Below are positions 1 to 7,116 of a stretch of DNA of 9,846 bases, piece after piece. Within the stretch, counting starts at the first letter, position 1. Each line of letters opens with the position of its first letter. The position numbers and the translations under genes were made by a program. Source of the DNA: an uncultured Magnetococcales bacterium (GTDB taxonomy: Bacteria; Pseudomonadota; Magnetococcia; Magnetococcales; Magnetaquicoccaceae); NCBI GenBank assembly GCA_903913345.1, contig CAIWLA010000012.1:1-9846 (forward strand), read 5' to 3'. The notes under the pieces were generated by a model. That model had not been told where the DNA came from, ran no database searches, and saw nothing but the letters and a program-made list of their open reading frames with translations.

Positions 1-686
1 GACCGCTGTTCCATAACCTGATCCTGGCCGATGAGATCAATCGTGCCCCGGCCAAGGTGCAATCCGCCCTGCTGGAGGCGATGGGGGAACGGCAAATTTC
101 CGTGGGTTCCAAGACCTATCCCTTGCCCACCCTTTTTCTGGTCATGGCCACCCAGAATCCGATCGAACAGGAGGGCACCCAACCTCATCCGGAGGCACAA
201 CTGGATCGCTTTTTGATGCTGGTGCGCATCGGTTATCCCAATGCCACCGAGGAAAAGGCCATTTTGCACCTGGTGCGGGAGGAGCTGCGCCAGGCGCAGC
301 GCGGCCCTGCTCCGATTCGGACGCCGATCTCCCAGGCCGACCTGCTGGCGGCCCGGCAGGCGGTGTTGAATGTCTATCTGGCGGAAAATGTAGAGGAATA
401 CCTTATACAGTTGATTCTGGCGACCCGCCATCCGGGTCGGTATGGCCAGGATTTGGCCTCGGTCCTCCAGTATGGGGCTTCGCCCCGTGCCACCCTGGCC
501 CTGGACCGCTGCGCCCGCGCCCACGCCTGGCTCCTGGGTCGGGATTTTGTGACCCCCGACGATGTGAAGGAGTTGCTCCCGGCAATCTTGCGCCACCGCA
601 TCCTGCTCACCTATGAGGCCGAAGCCAGCGGTTTGACCCCTGACCGCTTTGTGGAAATCCTTCTCGAACGGGTGCCTGCCCCATGA
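1..686 (+). CDS. MoxR-family AAA+ ATPase, 5'-truncated by window edge
   Basis: This is the C-terminal 227 residues of a MoxR-type AAA+ ATPase, read in the frame whose first full codon is at position 3. The gene starts left of the window, so Walker A is not visible. The first residues contain Walker B (LILADEINRAPAKVQ) followed by ALLEAMGERQ. Next come the sensor-1 region (ATQNPIEQEGT) and the arginine-finger segment (EAQLDRF). The sensor-2/lid region is GASPRATLALDRCARAHAWL, followed by VTPDDVKELLPAILRHRI. All are MoxR hallmarks. MoxR ATPases are thought to act as chaperones that assemble or activate partner proteins carrying von Willebrand-type domains, and the next gene encodes a DUF58 protein of that kind. 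The stop overlaps the next start as ATGA (683-686), which indicates translational coupling. One small deviation: the usual 'YPLPEAQ' before the arginine finger reads QPHPEAQ. Family assignment is secure; the substrate is unknown. Confidence 0.95.
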   Translation, partial: PLFHNLILADEINRAPAKVQSALLEAMGERQISVGSKTYPLPTLFLVMATQNPIEQEGTQPHPEAQLDRFLMLVRIGYPNATEEKAILHLVREELRQAQRGPAPIRTPISQADLLAARQAVLNVYLAENVEEYLIQLILATRHPGRYGQDLASVLQYGASPRATLALDRCARAHAWLLGRDFVTPDDVKELLPAILRHRILLTYEAEASGLTPDRFVEILLERVPAP

Positions 687-1708
687 ACGGTCGTCTGCCC
701 GCCAACGGTTTGTCGGCGAACCCTCTTCGGCGGTCGGGTGGCCCCGATCCGGTGCCCGGCGGTTGGGCCACCCGGATTGATCTCTCTTCTCTCCTCGATC
801 TGCGCGGTGCGGCGTTGGGGTTGGCGATGGATCCGGTCCGCGCCCGCTCCGGGCGCAGCGGTCCCACCCTCTCCCTTTTCAAGGGGCGGGGGATCGAGTT
901 TGCGGAGAGTCGCCCCTATCAGGCAGGGGATGAGGTGCGCCACATGGATTGGCGCGTCACGGCCCGCACGGGCAAGCTGCACACCAAAATTTTTCACGAG
1001 GATCGGGAACGGGCGGTCCTGGTCTGGGTCGATCTGCGTCCCGCCATGTTTTTTGCCACGCGGGGGTCGTTCAAGGCGGTATCAGCCGCCCGTGGCGCGG
1101 CCCTGGTGGCCTGGGGAGCGGCCTTGCAGGGGAATCGTCTGGGTGGCTTGTTGTTTGCCGACCATCGCCACCGGGAGATCCGCCCCATGCGGGGCGACCA
1201 GGGGGTGTTGCGCCTGATCGGCCTGCTGGCGGACTGTGCGGCAGAGGGCCATGACGCCGGGTCGGCAACGGAATCGGGGATGGAAGAGTCCCTGGTCCGT
1301 CTGCGCCGTGTGACGCGACCGGGGAGCCGATTGTTTCTGTTCAGCGATTTTGTCCAACTGGGGGATCGGGAAAAGGTCCATCTGGCGCAACTGGCGCGGC
1401 GCAACGACCTGATCCTGGTCTTTTTTTACGATCCCCTGGAACGGATGTTGCCGCCCCCCGGCTGGTACCCGGTGCGGGAGGGGGGGCATCGCTTTATCCT
1501 GGACAGCCACTCCGTTGGCCATCGTCGCCAATACCAGGAGCAGTTTTTGCACCGTCAGGAGGGGTTGGCGCACTTTTGCCAGCAGCAGGGCATCTTTTTT
1601 CTCTCCTGTTCCACCGAAGAGGATGCGGTGGCCCTGCTGCAACGCGCCCTCGGCAAACCGCTCAAACCGAAGATGCCCGACCGTGGATACTCCTCAGCCC
1701 GTGCTTGA
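683..1708 (+). CDS. DUF58 domain-containing protein (MoxR partner)
   Basis: This 341-residue protein has the DUF58 signature at about residues 68-92 (GRGIEFAESRPYQAGDEVRH, then MDWR), followed by TARTGKLHTKIFHEDRER and a hydrophobic strand, AVLVWVDLRPAM. DUF58 proteins have a fold related to von Willebrand factor A domains and are nearly always encoded beside MoxR ATPases. At the place where a VWA domain would carry the metal-binding DxSxS, this protein has D117, R119 and A121, so metal binding through that site is doubtful. The FLFSDFVQLGD segment resembles a later VWA strand. No signal peptide or clear membrane helix is visible, so it is probably cytoplasmic. The ATG start lies inside the upstream stop (ATGA), and the 3' end overlaps the DUF4381 gene by 26 nt, consistent with one operon. 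The first 30 or so residues are low in conserved features. The molecular role is not established for the family. Confidence 0.93.
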   Translation: MNGRLPANGLSANPLRRSGGPDPVPGGWATRIDLSSLLDLRGAALGLAMDPVRARSGRSGPTLSLFKGRGIEFAESRPYQAGDEVRHMDWRVTARTGKLHTKIFHEDRERAVLVWVDLRPAMFFATRGSFKAVSAARGAALVAWGAALQGNRLGGLLFADHRHREIRPMRGDQGVLRLIGLLADCAAEGHDAGSATESGMEESLVRLRRVTRPGSRLFLFSDFVQLGDREKVHLAQLARRNDLILVFFYDPLERMLPPPGWYPVREGGHRFILDSHSVGHRRQYQEQFLHRQEGLAHFCQQQGIFFLSCSTEEDAVALLQRALGKPLKPKMPDRGYSSARA

Positions 1709-2231
1709 TTTAAGGGAGATCCATCTCCCGGATCCCCTCTCCTGGTGGCCGCCTGCCCCAGGTTGGTGGGTGGTGCTGGGTGTGGTGGTGGCTCTCCTGG
1801 CCCTCGGTTGGTTTTTCTGGCATCGGGTGCGACGCCACCGCTTGCGCCGGGCCGCGCTGGCCGAATTGGACCGTCTGGTGGCGGCGTATGCCCTCCATCT
1901 GGATGGCCATCGTCTGACCGGCGAGTTGTCTGCCCTGCTGCGTCGGGTTTGTCTGTCTCTCCTCCACACGGCTGGACCGATGGCTTCGGTGCAACGGGGG
2001 GTGGCGGGTTTGACCGGTGCAGAGTGGTTGCAGTTTCTGGATCAGACCCTGCCGGAACAACCGTTCACCACGGGCGTGGGGCGATGGCTCATTGCCCTGC
2101 CGTTCCAACCGTCCGCCGCCGCCCGTCCGGAGGAGGAGATGACCGCATTGATTGCCTTGTGTCGTTCCTGGTTGCAGGTCAATGCCGTTCCCGGCAGGCG
2201 TAGCCCCTCTGGTCTGAATGGATTGGGTTGA
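1683..2231 (+). CDS. DUF4381 family membrane protein
   Basis: The start chosen is GTG at 1683, giving 182 residues that begin MDTPQPVLDLREIHLPDP. The N-terminal pattern 'L-R-x-I-H-L-P-x-P-x-x-W-W-P-P-A-P-G-W-W' is typical of DUF4381 proteins. It leads directly into one transmembrane helix at about residues 28-46, followed by a strongly basic stretch (HRVRRHRLRR), which suggests that the remaining 130 or so residues are cytoplasmic. These proteins sit in MoxR/DUF58/VWA operons and are thought to belong to a membrane-associated assembly, but no biochemical role is known. The reading frame is open further upstream to 1515, but that part lies inside the DUF58 gene and lacks family sequence. GTG 1701 is an alternative start. 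Shine-Dalgarno support for either start is weak, so coupling to the upstream gene is likely. The gene ends 20 nt from the stop of a convergent gene. The expected VWA genes do not follow. Confidence 0.85.
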   Translation: MDTPQPVLDLREIHLPDPLSWWPPAPGWWVVLGVVVALLALGWFFWHRVRRHRLRRAALAELDRLVAAYALHLDGHRLTGELSALLRRVCLSLLHTAGPMASVQRGVAGLTGAEWLQFLDQTLPEQPFTTGVGRWLIALPFQPSAAARPEEEMTALIALCRSWLQVNAVPGRRSPSGLNGLG

Positions 2232-2251
2232 TTCCGGTGTCGTCGGCGGTT

Positions 2252-2554
2252 TCAGCCCGGTTGTCCAAATGTGCGCACGGGAAGGGGAGGAGGGGGATAA
2301 CGTCCGGCCATGGTTGCATTCCAGTAGGCCCATGAACGCGGATCGATAATGCCGGGTGGCGCGAGCGTCAGGGCCTCTCTGAAATCGTCGTCCGTGACAT
2401 ACCGTCGCAGGATGCGTATATCCTCCAGCGTGGCATAGGCCATGGCATACGCCATAAAACGGATGGGATCGGCCAGGGCCTCCGAGGGTTCCTCAAACCA
2501 GATAATCCGTCGAGAAACCTCTGCCGTCTCTTGGGTCAATGGAATCGGATTCAT
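2252..2554 (-). CDS. Small conserved-type protein paired with AbiEii-like nucleotidyltransferase (candidate antitoxin)
   Basis: This 100-residue protein has no signal peptide or membrane helix. It begins MNPIPLTQETAEVSRRIIWF and contains EEPSEALADPIRFMAYAMAY, the acidic stretch YVTDDDFREAL, and a C-terminal segment with PRSWAYWN and the proline run YPPPPLPVRTFG. I recognise this as a type of uncharacterised small protein found beside nucleotidyltransferase genes, but no named domain or function can be given. It is not the winged-helix AbiEi antitoxin that usually accompanies AbiEii. Its ATG overlaps the stop of the upstream nucleotidyltransferase gene (ATGA at 2551-2554, minus strand). A G7 run 4 nt before the ATG can serve as ribosome binding site. 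Co-translation with a toxin-like gene makes antitoxin or accessory subunit the leading guess, although the toxin-first order is the reverse of abiEi-abiEii. The coding assignment is good; the function is inferred from context only. Confidence 0.8.
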   Translation of the reverse strand: MNPIPLTQETAEVSRRIIWFEEPSEALADPIRFMAYAMAYATLEDIRILRRYVTDDDFREALTLAPPGIIDPRSWAYWNATMAGRYPPPPLPVRTFGQPG

Positions 2555-3222
2555 CGGTCCCCCCCTACTGCGGGTGGCTCGAACGGCGGTAAACGGTCAG
2601 GATCCACCGCACACACCCCTTCGACCAACCGCCGCTTGACCTCCCTGGGCAGGCGTCTCAGGTTGCCGTCATCGAAACAACACAATGCTTTCAATGTGAT
2701 CAGCGGATTGAATGATGGGCCATAAATGGTATGGGCCGCAGCCAGAACAGCCACCATATCCAGGGTTCCGTGGGCAAGAATGGCATCCAGGTCGAGGTAG
2801 TCTTTGGCCTCTGCCCGTTTTTGCACCACAGCCGCCTTCATGCCCGCCAGGTCAAGCAGTGACGCAACCGGGAGACCATGGCCGGGGGAATGATGTGGCG
2901 GTTGTACCGTGCGAACCCTGGGCAGTCCGAAAAAGGAGATGCGCACCGGTCCCCCACATGCGACAATCCCCGTCAGTGTGTTGGGTTCCTTCTGCACAAT
3001 GCGCGCATCACGCATGAAGGGCACGGACGCTACGAGTTGGTCTGGATCAAAATCCCGTTGCCCAAAAAAATCAAAATCAATGGATTGTCTGTGCCCAAGA
3101 TGCAGGGCGATTGCCGTGCCTCCGTACAGGATAAATCCCTCCGGTATCTCACCCAGTTTTTCCCACAAAAGACGTTGCGGTGGGGGCAGAATGTCCAAGT
3201 GCGGTATGAACAACCCGCTCAT
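2551..3222 (-). CDS. AbiEii/AbiGii-type nucleotidyltransferase (candidate toxin)
   Basis: This 223-residue protein matches the AbiEii-like nucleotidyltransferase pattern. Residues 33-53 read YGGTAIALHLGHR-QSIDFDFF, that is, the GG(T)A helix start, the HR pair and S-x-D-x-D with metal-binding aspartates D49 and D51. Later motifs are K129 in LLDLAGMKAAVVQKR and KDYLDLDAI at 140-148, comparable to the conserved 'K...R...KD..D' of the family. Characterised members of the wider group act as toxins in type IV-like toxin-antitoxin and phage-abortive systems by transferring nucleotides to RNA or protein targets. Whether this one is toxic is inferred. The start codon lies only 3 nt after the purL stop, so it is almost certainly on the purL transcript. 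The gene overlaps its small partner by 4 nt. The Shine-Dalgarno is poorly placed (AGGGG abuts the ATG), which suggests coupling to purL translation. No truncation is visible. Confidence 0.87.
   Translation of the reverse strand: MSGLFIPHLDILPPPQRLLWEKLGEIPEGFILYGGTAIALHLGHRQSIDFDFFGQRDFDPDQLVASVPFMRDARIVQKEPNTLTGIVACGGPVRISFFGLPRVRTVQPPHHSPGHGLPVASLLDLAGMKAAVVQKRAEAKDYLDLDAILAHGTLDMVAVLAAAHTIYGPSFNPLITLKALCCFDDGNLRRLPREVKRRLVEGVCAVDPDRLPPFEPPAVGGDR
2559..2565 (-). promoter_or_regulatory. G7 run serving as Shine-Dalgarno for the small partner gene
   Basis: On the minus strand the text reads TAGGGGGGGACCGATGA. The G-rich run ends 4 nt before the ATG of the 100-residue partner and lies within the last codons of the nucleotidyltransferase (V-G-G-D-R-stop). 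It is a plausible ribosome binding site. It is also a homopolymer in which gain of one G would join the two reading frames. Confidence 0.5.
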
Positions 3223-3225
3223 CCC

Positions 3226-6200
3226 CTAACCATCCAGCCAACGCCGGGCGTTGCGGAACAGTTGCAACCAGGGGGCCTCTTCGGGCCAATCGTCGGGGTG
3301 CCAACTGTTTTGCACCGTGCGAAAGACCCGTTCGGGATGGGGCATCAGGATGGTGACCCGCCCATCGGTCGTGGTGACCCCGGCCACGCCCAACGGCGAA
3401 CCATTGGGATTGGCCGGATACCGATCCGTCACCTGACCCCGATTGTCCACAAACTGCAAGGCCACCTGACCACGGGCCAACAGTTGCCCGGCCAGCGCGG
3501 GCGGGTCAAACGCCGCCCGACCCTCGCCGTGGGAACAGGGCACCGCCAACTGTGATCCCGCCATGCCCGCCAGCAGCACCGAACGGTTGTCGGGAATCGT
3601 CACCAGCGAAAAGCGGGCCTCAAAGCGACCGCTCCGGTTTGGCACAAAACGGGGCCACTCCTCGGCACCGGGAATCAGGCTTCGCAAATGGCTCAACATT
3701 TGACAGCCATTGCAGACCCCCAGAGTGAATGTGTCGGGACGCTGAAAGAAGCCCGAAAAGGCCTCACGCAGGGACTCGTTGAACAAAATCGACTTGGCCC
3801 ACCCCGCCCCGGCCCCCAGGACATCCCCGTAGGAGAATCCGCCGCAGACGGCCATTCCCTGGAAGCTCTCCAACCCGCGCCGTCCCGCCAGGAGATCACT
3901 CATGGGGAGATCCACCGGCTCAAAGCCTGCCCGATGAAAGGCCGCCGCCATCTCCACCTGCCCGTTGGTCCCCTGTTCCCGTACAATGGCCACCTGGGGC
4001 CGCCGACCGGTGCCCACCATCGATGCCTGGGGTTTAAAGTTCAACTGAATGGTCAAACCGGGATCTGACCCGTCCAACAGGGCATCATACTCCTGCCGGG
4101 CCGTCTCCGGGTGATCCCTCAGGGTACGCATTCGCCAACTGGTCTCGGCCCATACGCGTTGCCAATGGAGCCGACTGGCCTGGAGGAGGGGGGCACCTTG
4201 CCAGAAAAGGCCGATCTGATCGTCATCGCTCACCGTGCCGATGACCTGAACATGGCCAATACCTTGCAGACGGTCCAACACAGCGGGCAATGCGGCCTCG
4301 GCCACTTGAATGACCGCGCCGATCTCCTCGCTGAACAGAATGGCGACTGGGTCCAGGCCCAGGCCATCCAACGCCACCGTCAAGCCGGTATGACCGGCAA
4401 AGGCCATCTCGCAGAGGGTGACAAACAGTCCCCCATCGCTCCGGTCGTGATAGGCCAAAATGTGGCCTGCTTCGCTCAATGACTGTATGGCATCGAAAAA
4501 ATTTTTCAACCCTTCCGCATCGTCCAGATCCGCCGGTTCGTTGCCCAACTGCGCAAAGACCTGGGCCAGGGCCGATCCCCCCAGGCGATTTTTTTTCTGA
4601 CCCAGATCAATCAGAACGAGTGCGGAGTCCCCTTTGTCCCGCCGCGGTTGCGGCGTGAGGGTCCGACGCACATCCGTCACCGGCGCGAAGGCGGAAATGA
4701 TGAGGGAAACCGGCGCGATCACCTGCTGCATCCCCTCCGCCGTCTGCCAGACGGTTTTCATGGAGAGGGAATCCTTGCCCACCGGAATGCCGATCCCCAA
4801 ACGGGGGCACAATTCCAGGCCAACGGCCCGTACCGTATCAAACAGTCGGGCCTCCTCGCCGGGATGACCCGCCGCCGCCATCCAGTTGGCGGAGAGCTTG
4901 ACCTGACTCAGGGGACCGATGGCGGCGGCGGCCAGATTGGTGATGGCCTCCGCAATGGCCAACCGGGCCGAGGCGGGGCCGTTGATCAACGCCACCGGGG
5001 TACGTTCCCCCATGGCCATGGCCTCGCCCACGGTGCTCTCTGCCCCATAGCCCCGACTGGTCACGGCCACATCGGCCACCGGCACCTGCCAAGGCCCCAC
5101 CATCTGATCGCGGCAGACCAGACCGGTGACGGAACGGTCGCCAATGGTGATCAGAAAGCCTTTGTCCGCCACCGTGGGCAGTCGCAATACCCGGTGTGCG
5201 GCATCGGCCAAGTCAATCCCGCCCAGTTCCAACGGAGGGAGAAGGGGGGTGCGACGGTGGACCGTCCGTTCCATCATCGGGGGCTTGCCCAGGAGAACCT
5301 CCAGGGGCATATCGATGAGCGGATGCCCCATCGTCGAACCATCGTAGGTCAGCAGGAGACGCGGTTCGGCGGTGGCCCGGCCCAGGAGGGCGAACGGACA
5401 GAGTTCCCGGTCGCAGAGGGCGGCAAAGCGGTCCCAATCCTCTGGCGCGATGGCCAATACATACCGCTCCTGGGCCTCGTTGCACCAGATTTCCATGGGC
5501 GACATGCCGGGATCGGCGTTGGGAACGGCCGCCAGTTCGATCTGCCCCCCCACACCCCCCCCAAGCAGCAAAACCGGCACCGCCATGGACAACCCGCCGG
5601 CCCCGACATCGTGAATGGAGAGGATCGGATTGCGTCGGCCCCATTGACAGCAGCCGTTGATCACCTCCTGACAACGGCGTTGCATCTCCGCGTTTTCCCG
5701 TTGGACACTCTTGAAATCCAGCTCCGCATGAGAAGTGCCGCTGGTTTGCGAGGAGGCTGCCCCGCCGCCCAGGCCGATCAGCATGGCCGGTCCGCCCAAC
5801 TGCACAATCAGGGTGCCGGGGGAGAGGGGTTGCTTGGCCACATGCATGGCGTTCAGGGTGCCGATCCCCCCGGCGATCATGATGGGCTTGTGATAACCCC
5901 GCACTTCCCCATCGACCACCTGCTCGAAGGTCCGAAAATAACCGGTCAGGTTGGGACGGCCAAATTCATTGTTGAACGCCGCCGCCCCCAATGGCCCCTC
6001 CCGCATGATCTCCAGGGCAGAGACAATGTGATCGGGCTTGCCATGGTCGATCGCCTCCCAGGGTTGTTCCGCACCGGGAAGGCGCAGGTTGGAGACCGAA
6101 AAGCCGGTCAAACCCGCCTTGGGCTGGGAACCCTGACCGGTCGCCCCCTCGTCGCGGATCTCCCCACCCGAACCGGTGGCGGCCCCCGGATAGGGGGAGA

Positions 6201-7113
6201 TGGCGGTGGGGTGATTGTGGGTCTCCACCTTGATCAGCAGATGGGTTACGCCGGGATGAAAATCGTAGATTCTGCTCGTCGGATCCGGAAAAAAGGGCCT
6301 GCCTGGACCCCCTTGCAGGATGGCCGCATTGTCCCGATAGGCCAGAATGGTCCCCTGGGGCGTGGTTTGCTCGGTGTGGCGGATCATGCCGAAGAGGGTT
6401 TCCGTCTGGGGCAGGTCGTCGATAAACCAGCGGGCGTTGAATATTTTATGCCGACAATGTTCGGAGTTGGCCTGGGCAAACATCATCAGTTCGACATCCG
6501 TCGGATCGCGCCCCTGGCGGACAAAATGGCTCAGCAGATAGTCCAATTCGGGATCGGATAACGCCAGGCCCATCTGCCGGTTGGCCAACGACAAGGCGGC
6601 GCGTCCCTCCTGGTGCAGGGGGATGGTGAGCAGAGGTCGGGGATGGGCGGTCTGAAAGAGTGCCCAGGCCTCTTCCTCGGTTTCCACCACCTGCTGGGTC
6701 ATGCGATCGTGGAGGAGGGGGCGCAGACGGGCCTGGGCGAGCGGCTCCAACACCCGATCAAAACCGAACCAGAGCACCCGTTCCAGGCGATGCACCGCCG
6801 TCAAACCACAGCGATGGGCAATTTCGGTCGCCTTGGTGGACCAGGGCGAGAGGGAACCGATACGCGGGATGACCAGCAGCGAGGAGGAGACCATGGCCGC
6901 GTCCGGGGTCTCCGGGTCCGTTTGTGGCTCCACGGCCTCGGTCAGCAGTGCCTCCAGGGTCTGCCGTTCTCTGGGGGAGAGCGGCCCTTCCAGGGCGACA
7001 AAATGGTGGTAACGGGCGGTGACGAGGGGAACCCCCGCCGTCCGCAGCCTCTCCTGTTGAAACGATGAGAGGGTGGCTCCCCCCGGCAGAACGAGGAAAT
7101 GAAGTGGATTCAT
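3226..7113 (-). CDS. purL: Phosphoribosylformylglycinamidine synthase (FGAM synthase), large single-chain form
   Basis: This enzyme catalyses the fourth step of de novo purine synthesis, converting FGAR, glutamine and ATP to FGAM in the cytoplasm. The product is 1295 residues, the same length I recall for the E. coli enzyme. The N-terminal PurS-like region covers about 1-150. The linker region contains ANSEHCRHKIFNA at 215-227. The synthetase core contains VETHNHPTAISPYPGAATG at 296-314 and GGEIRDEGATGQGSQPKAG just after it. The class I glutamine amidotransferase domain starts near 1038. It has nucleophile C1134 (GVCNGCQ) and the catalytic pair H1259 and E1261 (MPHPERV), so it is complete and should not need separate PurS or PurQ subunits. 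The ATG at 7113 is 3 nt after the purC-like stop, with a weak Shine-Dalgarno, so translation is probably coupled. The 3' end is followed at once by a toxin-like gene. A pair of G runs within the gene is listed separately. Confidence 0.98.
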   Translation of the reverse strand: MNPLHFLVLPGGATLSSFQQERLRTAGVPLVTARYHHFVALEGPLSPRERQTLEALLTEAVEPQTDPETPDAAMVSSSLLVIPRIGSLSPWSTKATEIAHRCGLTAVHRLERVLWFGFDRVLEPLAQARLRPLLHDRMTQQVVETEEEAWALFQTAHPRPLLTIPLHQEGRAALSLANRQMGLALSDPELDYLLSHFVRQGRDPTDVELMMFAQANSEHCRHKIFNARWFIDDLPQTETLFGMIRHTEQTTPQGTILAYRDNAAILQGGPGRPFFPDPTSRIYDFHPGVTHLLIKVETHNHPTAISPYPGAATGSGGEIRDEGATGQGSQPKAGLTGFSVSNLRLPGAEQPWEAIDHGKPDHIVSALEIMREGPLGAAAFNNEFGRPNLTGYFRTFEQVVDGEVRGYHKPIMIAGGIGTLNAMHVAKQPLSPGTLIVQLGGPAMLIGLGGGAASSQTSGTSHAELDFKSVQRENAEMQRRCQEVINGCCQWGRRNPILSIHDVGAGGLSMAVPVLLLGGGVGGQIELAAVPNADPGMSPMEIWCNEAQERYVLAIAPEDWDRFAALCDRELCPFALLGRATAEPRLLLTYDGSTMGHPLIDMPLEVLLGKPPMMERTVHRRTPLLPPLELGGIDLADAAHRVLRLPTVADKGFLITIGDRSVTGLVCRDQMVGPWQVPVADVAVTSRGYGAESTVGEAMAMGERTPVALINGPASARLAIAEAITNLAAAAIGPLSQVKLSANWMAAAGHPGEEARLFDTVRAVGLELCPRLGIGIPVGKDSLSMKTVWQTAEGMQQVIAPVSLIISAFAPVTDVRRTLTPQPRRDKGDSALVLIDLGQKKNRLGGSALAQVFAQLGNEPADLDDAEGLKNFFDAIQSLSEAGHILAYHDRSDGGLFVTLCEMAFAGHTGLTVALDGLGLDPVAILFSEEIGAVIQVAEAALPAVLDRLQGIGHVQVIGTVSDDDQIGLFWQGAPLLQASRLHWQRVWAETSWRMRTLRDHPETARQEYDALLDGSDPGLTIQLNFKPQASMVGTGRRPQVAIVREQGTNGQVEMAAAFHRAGFEPVDLPMSDLLAGRRGLESFQGMAVCGGFSYGDVLGAGAGWAKSILFNESLREAFSGFFQRPDTFTLGVCNGCQMLSHLRSLIPGAEEWPRFVPNRSGRFEARFSLVTIPDNRSVLLAGMAGSQLAVPCSHGEGRAAFDPPALAGQLLARGQVALQFVDNRGQVTDRYPANPNGSPLGVAGVTTTDGRVTILMPHPERVFRTVQNSWHPDDWPEEAPWLQLFRNARRWLDG
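5545..5562. repeat. Paired homopolymer tracts C7-ACA-C8 inside purL
   Basis: The plus strand has seven C residues (5545-5551), then ACA, then eight C residues (5555-5562). On the coding strand these are G8 and G7 runs encoding the glycine-rich LLGGGVGGQIEL segment with GGG codons. The frame is intact here. Such tracts can slip during replication or sequencing. Confidence 0.8.
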
Positions 7114-7116
7114 GCG

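Noticed and set aside
2273..2280. GTGCGCAC palindrome inside the 3' end of the partner gene
   Set aside because: It is a single 8-bp palindrome in coding sequence with no repeat or promoter context.
2878..3555. A 225-codon plus-strand frame crossing the purL/nucleotidyltransferase boundary
   Set aside because: It spans two well-supported minus-strand genes and has no recognisable domain.
4648..6561. A 637-codon plus-strand open frame antisense to purL
   Set aside because: PurL is unambiguous on the other strand with all motifs in order. The antisense product is rich in G, H, R and Q with no domain, typical of an antisense shadow in GC-rich coding DNA.
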